A DNA stretch of 64,000 bases from contig QPMI01000395.1 of NCBI GenBank assembly GCA_004431415.1, positions 62,001 through 126,000 on the forward strand, read 5' to 3'. How positions within the stretch are numbered: the stretch's first letter is position 1; each line of letters opens with the position of its first letter. Source of the DNA: Cyanophora paradoxa. Taxonomy: Eukaryota > Glaucocystophyceae > Cyanophorales > Cyanophoraceae. The position numbers were made by a program, and so were the translations under genes. Under the pieces are notes generated by a model. That model worked only from the letters and a program-made list of their open reading frames with translations, made no database searches and was not told the DNA's origin. Shown piece after piece: positions 58,583 to 64,000 of this stretch.

Positions 58583-59463
58583 GGCAGAGAGCACCGGCGC
58601 CGGCGCTGAATGCCGACCGCGAGCCGGATCCGGAGAGCGGCGCGTGCACGGGGGTGCAGAACAGGGTCAGCTGCGAATTCGAACATTAAATGCTGCGGTT
58701 AGCCGCTGCGGTTCGGGCCCGCTCGAGCTCTCGCGATCGAACGTTAGCATACACAGCGCGAAATTATATATTATGGATGGTCGCCGCGCGCCGCGCGCGC
58801 GCGGCTCAGCGGCTCGAATTTGTTAAAGGCTTGCGCATTCTCCGCGCACCGCGCTCGGCCGGATCCGGGGGCGAGCAGCTGTTCCGAAGTTCTCCTGCGA
58901 AGAGTGCGAGCTTCAGCTCCCCTATATCTCCCTCTCTCGCTCTCCCCCGCCCCCTCCCCTGGGGACCCCTTGTTCGAGCTCGCCCACTCCCCCCCTCCCT
59001 GCCCCTTCCCCTCTCCCCCAGCTCCATCCTCCCCCTTATCTCCCCTGCCCAGTAGCAGGGGGATCCAGCCCCGGCGATCCGAGCTTCGGCGGTCCCAAAC
59101 CCCCGGCCCGCGCCCCCTTCGCGCATGCGCAGATTAGCCACTGCGCCAGGGTGACCCTTACCTTATAAATTCCCTCCCTCCCTCCCTCCCCCTCCCTCCC
59201 TCCCCTCCCCCCCCCGCCCTCCCCGCCCCCCCCCCCCCCCCCCCCCAACTCCCCCCACGACCCTCGACCCCGGCCCGCGCCCCCAGCCCCAGCTCATTTA
59301 TACCAGCCAGGGCGACCTCACCTTGCAAGCCATGGCCATATCATTCAAGTTTTGAGTAAACGTCAACAGGCGATCGCGAGCAGGCCTAGACTCGTGCGCT
59401 CGCTCATGATCATGATCAGGCGAGAGCGTTCAATTATGCGCTCGCTCATGATCATGATCATGA
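58583..59463. other. Region between PAO2 and PAO3, with polypyrimidine tract
   Basis: Upstream of the PAO2 start. About 58,900-59,280 is a long C/T-rich tract (CTCCCTCCCTCC and a C24 run). TCATGATCATGATCA repeats occur at 59,405-59,466. No gene supported. Confidence 0.6.
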
Positions 59464-62400
59464 TCAGGGCATCTTGTTGAGGCGGGCCGCGAAGGGGAAG
59501 TACCCGAACCACGACTCGGCGGCGCGCGCCGCCGCCGCGCCGCCGGCCGCGGCGGCCGCCCCCGCGGCGAGGCCGGCCGCCGCCGGCTGGGCCGCCGCAA
59601 GGGAGCCGGCGGCGAGGGCGGCGAGGACGAGGGCGGCGGCGGCGAGGGCGCGGCCGGCGGCGCGGGTGCGGCGGAGGGCGGCGGAGCAGCTCGGGCAGCC
59701 GCGCACGTGCTGCTCGAAGTGGTCCGACAGCGCCGCCTCCGCCGGGGCCGGCGCCCTGCGGAGTCGAGAGGAGGTCGGCTGATTAGAAAGCGCAAGGATC
59801 GCGTTCGGCGGGGCCTTAGCTTAGCTCAGCTCAGAGCAGCGCGGGGGCTGGTCGTCGGCGATAAGGAACGCACTCAGCGGCGGCGTCGGCGGCGCCGGCG
59901 GCGGCGTTGGGAAGGGAGTCCGCGACGGAGTCGTACCAGCGGCGGAACTCCGCCACGAACCTGCGCGAAAACGCGTCGCGCTCAAATTTCGCAGATTTTC
60001 GCGGAAATGCCGGGCGGAGAGAGAGAGCGTGCGCGTGTACAAGCCTGGCAGGGCCGCACCGGTCGCTGCTGGTGGCGAGGTTGTACGAGCGGCGCCAGTC
60101 GCCGCCCTCGGCCCGCAGCCGCCTCTCCTGGGACGCCCTGCAGTTGCAAGGTCGAAATATTGATTTAAACCGATCGCAATTAATGAGTTGCGCGCGCGCA
60201 GATCCAGATCTATGTGATTAATATTATAGTTAGCTGAGCATGAACCTTTTATAGATCTCTTCAAGGCTTAATAAAACAAGAGATCCAGAGGGCGATTTCA
60301 CAAGATATCAAAGAATCGATATCGTTGCGCAATAATATAATATCTTATCAATGAAATATAAGATCTAGAGCTAGAGCGCGATTTTGCACAAAGGAGCGGA
60401 CAGGGTGCCTGTGTCCTGGTCGAGGATGACGTTAAGGAGGAAGTGGAGGAGCGGGGCAGGCAGCGCCCGCTCCGGCAGCGCCCTCGCCTCGTCCGCCACG
60501 AACCTGCGCGCGCTCTCAGCTTCGCTCTCGTCTGATTAGCTTCGCTTAATTGTTTTAGACCAACCGTACAGATCTAGACAAGCTCTTCTAGAAAATCTCT
60601 GGACGGCGCCGGCGGTGCGTCGATTTTATCATCGTAGGGCGTCGCGATATCGATCGGTTGATGGGCGCTTTACCGGGTGATGAGGCGGGAGCGGGAGGCG
60701 CCGAGGGGAACGACGTAGAACACCTCCGCGCAGCGCGCCCCCGCCTTCGGCCGCACCGCCTCCACCTGTCCCCCGGGGGCCGGGGTGAGAGAGGAATTGG
60801 TTGACGAGGGCGCTCGAAATGTAGGGAGAAGTGAAGGCTTTGGGCGGGGCCTCGCCTTGCAGGGCGCCTGCGTGCGAGAAACCAACGTCAGCGTTCGGAG
60901 AGAAATGGTTCAGTGCGGAGTCCATTTCAGATAGAAATATATACATATAATATAATAATAAGTCATTGCAGGGGCCGGGGACGCTCGCGATCGAATTGAA
61001 GTCGGAGGGCTCTAGCTCTACTAGGCTATAGCTAGCCCTCTAGATCTGGCCTCGAGAACCTTGAGAAGCCCTAGTAGGCGCGCGCCTCCAGGTTTATAAT
61101 TATAGTTATAAGTTTCGGAAGTCCGCGGTACAGCTCAGGCTTGAGCTCGCACCTGGAAGGTCACGAGCCGCCTCTCATGCGGGGGCTTGCCCGGCCTGCC
61201 ATCGCAAATTAAACTTGAAATCCGAAACTCAAACCGATTAATATTTAACATCGACATCGGCCGCGCGCGGGTCGGTAGACGCGGGCCCCGCCTGCGCCTG
61301 CGCCTGCGGCTATCGTTTCGGAGACAGGCGACGAGGCGAGGCTCACTTGAGGACGTTGAGGCGGTGGGTGCCTGTGAAGCCGCGCGGCCCCGAGCGCTCG
61401 ACGACCGTCTCGAAGGGCGCACCGTCCCCGCGCCGCCCGAACGTCCCTGCGCGTGTGCCCAGATCAATTTGTTCTTCTAGATCTGTGCATGCGCATGTCC
61501 GTGCATCGGAAGGTAGAAACGTATTGCGGCGCGACTTTTTCTTCTAAACACTCCAACCGACAATAATAACAGCCCTTCATAACAATTTTTGCAGCTTCGA
61601 GCTTCGAGGTGACAAGCTCGAATTCTTAAACTTAGGCGCGAAGAAAATTCGCGGCCAAAGTGGAAGACGACGCTACGAACCCGAGTGAGCGAAGGCGGCG
61701 TGGGCGGGATCTGATCACGAGGAGCAGCGCTCAATGCAAAGAAGCTGAGCCCGAGGGCTACTTATCTAGATATGGGGACAGACACCGCACCGAGGAGGTT
61801 CTCGAGGATGAAGGCGTGACTCACGGGGAGGTCCCGGACCATCCCGAAGGACTGCCCCGAATTAAACCCGATCATCGGCCGCGGGCGGGCCGCGGGCGGG
61901 CGCATGCGCGGCGCCAGAGCGCGCTTAGCTTAGGAAGCACGAGGTCGACTGTGCGTTCAAGAGCAAGCTCAAGCTTATAATTAAGCGGCTCAGGAGGGAG
62001 CTCGAGATTGCAATTAATATTCGGACGCAGAAATGAATATGGACGCAATTGAAGAATAATTTCTGCGAAGCGCGAGCGCGAGCGCAAGGGCGCGCGCACC
62101 ACCGCCCCGGGAGAGTCCAGCAGTTCTGCTCGAGGGCGCTGAGCGGTGAGCGAATGCACATCAAAGGCAGATCAAAGGAAGTCGAAATAAATCAAAGGCG
62201 ACTTCGAAATTAATCAATAAAAGTAGATTTGATCATGCGCGCTGAGCGAGGGGTTCTATTCTGGATACCCAAGGGATTGATATCGTGAGAGAAATCGTGC
62301 CCGGCGGCCAATTGCAGGGGCCAATTGCAAGCTGAAGGCGAAACTTGAAAGTGATTTTGTGCTTTGAAACTTAATCGTGACAAGCTAGCCTGTAGGTAGT

Positions 62401-63751
62401 GGCCAGAAAAGTAATTACGGAACTCGACTCAGAGCTCGGGGCGGACCGATGCGGGGAATGAGGGACTCGTCGGGGGGCGACTTCTGGTCCGCCCACACCT
62501 GCCCCCGGGCCCGGCCCCGCGCTCAGGGCAAGACGGTTGGAGAGGCGTTATCGGGAGAAATTAAAGGGACTCGGGGCTCGGGGGGCGGGGCGGGCACGAA
62601 GATGACGCCCTGGGCGAGGGCGATGGGGTAGGCGGCCACGCAGGCGCGGCGCTGGTTGATGGCGGCGCCGGCCTCGAGCTGCGGGATGCGCGCGCAGCGG
62701 CCGGATCCGTCGAACTGCCACCCGTGGTAGCCGCACTCGAGCAGGGGCCCCTCGAGGCGCCCGTCGGAGAGCGGCACCGCGCGGTGCGGGCACCGGTCCA
62801 GCACGCAGTGCACCGCCCCGCCCTCCCCCTGCGCCCCGGCCATGCCACCCGCGCGCGCCGGCGCCGGCGGCTCGGGACGAGAGGCGCGGCGCGGGGCGCG
62901 GGGCCGGGCGGGCGGGGCGCACGGCCCAGAGGACGAGGGGCTCGTCGAAGAGGGAGAAGGCGTACGGGCGGCCCCGCGGGAAGTCCTCCACGAAGGCCAC
63001 CGGGTACCTGCGCGCGCCCCCCGCCGCCCGGGCGCGCGTGAGCCCCGCAGCCGGTCCAATGGCCCGCGCGCCGGAGCTTCGACTTCGAATTCGCGGCACC
63101 AGTTCTTGCGCCACTCGAAGGGCTGCTGCTCGCGATCGGCCGCCGGCTCCGTCTGCTTTGCCGAGCCGGCCTCGGCCGACGACGACGGGAGCGGGCACGC
63201 GAGGCCAGCAGCTTGGCCGCCCCGCGCCTCGGGCTTGCGAGCCGGCGATGCCGCGCCCGCGCCGTTGCTGCCGCCGCTGACGGGCGCGTCGGAGCCGGTG
63301 GGTGCCGGCGGGAGGGGGCTGTCGACGTCTGGGCCGCCAAGCTCCGCCCGGACCGCGAATTCGAAGCGGGCTCCTGCGCGCGCGTAAGCAACCCAAATAA
63401 AAGCGATTCCGCATGTAAGTATGCTTTTTTAAGCTGAACCGGCACGTTTTCGCGCACTCTCCCGAGCGCACCTTGGCCTGCCGCGGCCGGCCAGCCGCCG
63501 CTCATGATCAGGAGGCGCGCGGGGGATCCCACGCCCGTGAAAAAGCTCCGGCTGCAGCTGATCGCCCCCGCTGCGGCCGGACGCCTCCGCCCGGCACCGC
63601 GTGAGCCGCCGGACCAAGCGGAACGAGAGCCGGCGCGATCAGCGCCGGCGGGGCGGCCGATCGCGAGCGGCGCAATTGCAAAGACGACGAGGGGCGCGGT
63701 CGGTGCTGAGGCGCGCGGGGGAGGGATCGGCGCCGCGAGAAAGGCCGCCAT
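59464..63751 (-). CDS. PAO/TIC55-family Rieske oxygenase, paralogue 3 (PAO3), apparently intact
   Basis: Exon 1 is 63751-63472 (280 nt, phase 1), followed by exons that join in frame: WRKNWYPVAFVEDF, GEGGAVHCVLDRCPHRAVPL, CGYHGWQFDG, VWADQKSPPDESLIPRIELLDSPGAV, SFGMVRDLPVSHAFILENLL, DPAHAAFAHSG, GAPFETVVERSGPRGF, KPGKPPHERRLVTFQ, APCK, VEAVRPKAGARCAEVFYVVP, FVADEARALPE...LDQDTGTL, ASQERRLRAEGGDW, FVAEFRRWYDSV and a last exon with VRGCPSC, an alanine-rich membrane-like segment and FAARLNKMP. Rieske and mononuclear-iron ligands are complete (the tandem copies have HH where PAO3 has HS). Exons 1-5 are almost identical to the tandem genes and the rest is clearly diverged. One extra intron splits the exon equivalent to tandem exon 6. 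Confidence 0.85.
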
Positions 63752-64000
63752 CGCTGCGAGCGGAGAGCCTAAGCTTGAGGACTCGAGCTCGGGATCCGGA
63801 AGGGAGGAAACTCGCGGATAATCCTGGCCTCGACCTCGAGCTCGCCGCGGCGCCTCGAGCTCGATCGCGAGCTTCAGCTCGGGTGCACGAGATCTAGATG
63901 CACTAGATATCGATATCGCTGCGAGCGGATTTCAACGGTTAGAATTCGATCGCGGTGAGCCTTGGGGAAGAGGAAACTCGAGGCCAGGATATCATGAGCA
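63752..64000 (-). promoter_or_regulatory. Putative promoter/5' leader of PAO3
   Basis: The proximal part (to about 63,832) matches the leader of the tandem PAO genes (AGGATTATCCGCGAG, CTCAAGCTTAGGCTCTCCGC). The distal part is unrelated and rich in CGATATCGATATC and TCTAGATC palindromes. Confidence 0.4.

Noticed and set aside
1-64000. CRISPR arrays or bacterial operons
   Set aside because: Repeats are tandem or inverted without uniform spacers, and genes carry introns with eukaryotic splice sites.

Overview
The window is nuclear DNA from a GC-rich eukaryote, most likely a microalga. The genes are split by many short spliceosomal introns. Most donors are GTGCG-type and a minority are GC; acceptors end in GCGCAG or TTCGCAG. 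The dominant genes encode plastid-type Rieske oxygenases of the pheophorbide a oxygenase (PAO)/TIC55 family with R/A/P-rich N-termini resembling transit peptides. There are no bacterial operons, rRNAs, tRNAs or CRISPR arrays that I can support. I cannot name the species.

Layout. 1-2.0 kb holds a minus-strand F-box/LRR-like gene. 3.05-3.65 kb holds an unrecognised minus-strand gene. 3.74-11.16 kb holds two nearly adjacent copies of a non-autonomous DNA transposon with terminal inverted repeats and an internal 130-bp minisatellite (9 and 7 units). 10.42-45.12 kb is a head-to-tail triplication of an 11-12 kb unit, with junctions inside the transposon minisatellite. Each unit carries the transposon right end, a 15-exon PAO-like gene, a weak minus-strand ORF, a palindrome-rich non-coding block, a 4-exon unknown gene (called gene B here) and a terminal segment ending in a strong hairpin. 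45.1-48.9 kb holds an older, diverged partial version: a broken PAO gene between inverted repeats, then gene B in reverse. 48.9-51.9 kb is repeat-rich and non-coding. From 52 to 64 kb three minus-strand genes follow: a SABATH-type carboxyl methyltransferase, a second PAO paralogue (PAO2) and a third PAO paralogue (PAO3).

The most unusual observation is that the SABATH gene begins with the same two-exon 5' module (putative transit peptide plus linker, same intron phase) as the PAO genes. A plastid-targeting module therefore seems to be shared between an oxygenase and a methyltransferase in one cluster. A role of the cluster in chlorophyll or pheophorbide breakdown, with a carboxyl methyltransferase acting on a catabolite, is inference only.

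Almost all differences among the three tandem units are one-base changes in G or C runs. Individual copies look frame-broken, but comparing them gives an intact 608-codon PAO frame and an intact 346-codon gene B. These breaks are more likely consensus errors than pseudogenes.
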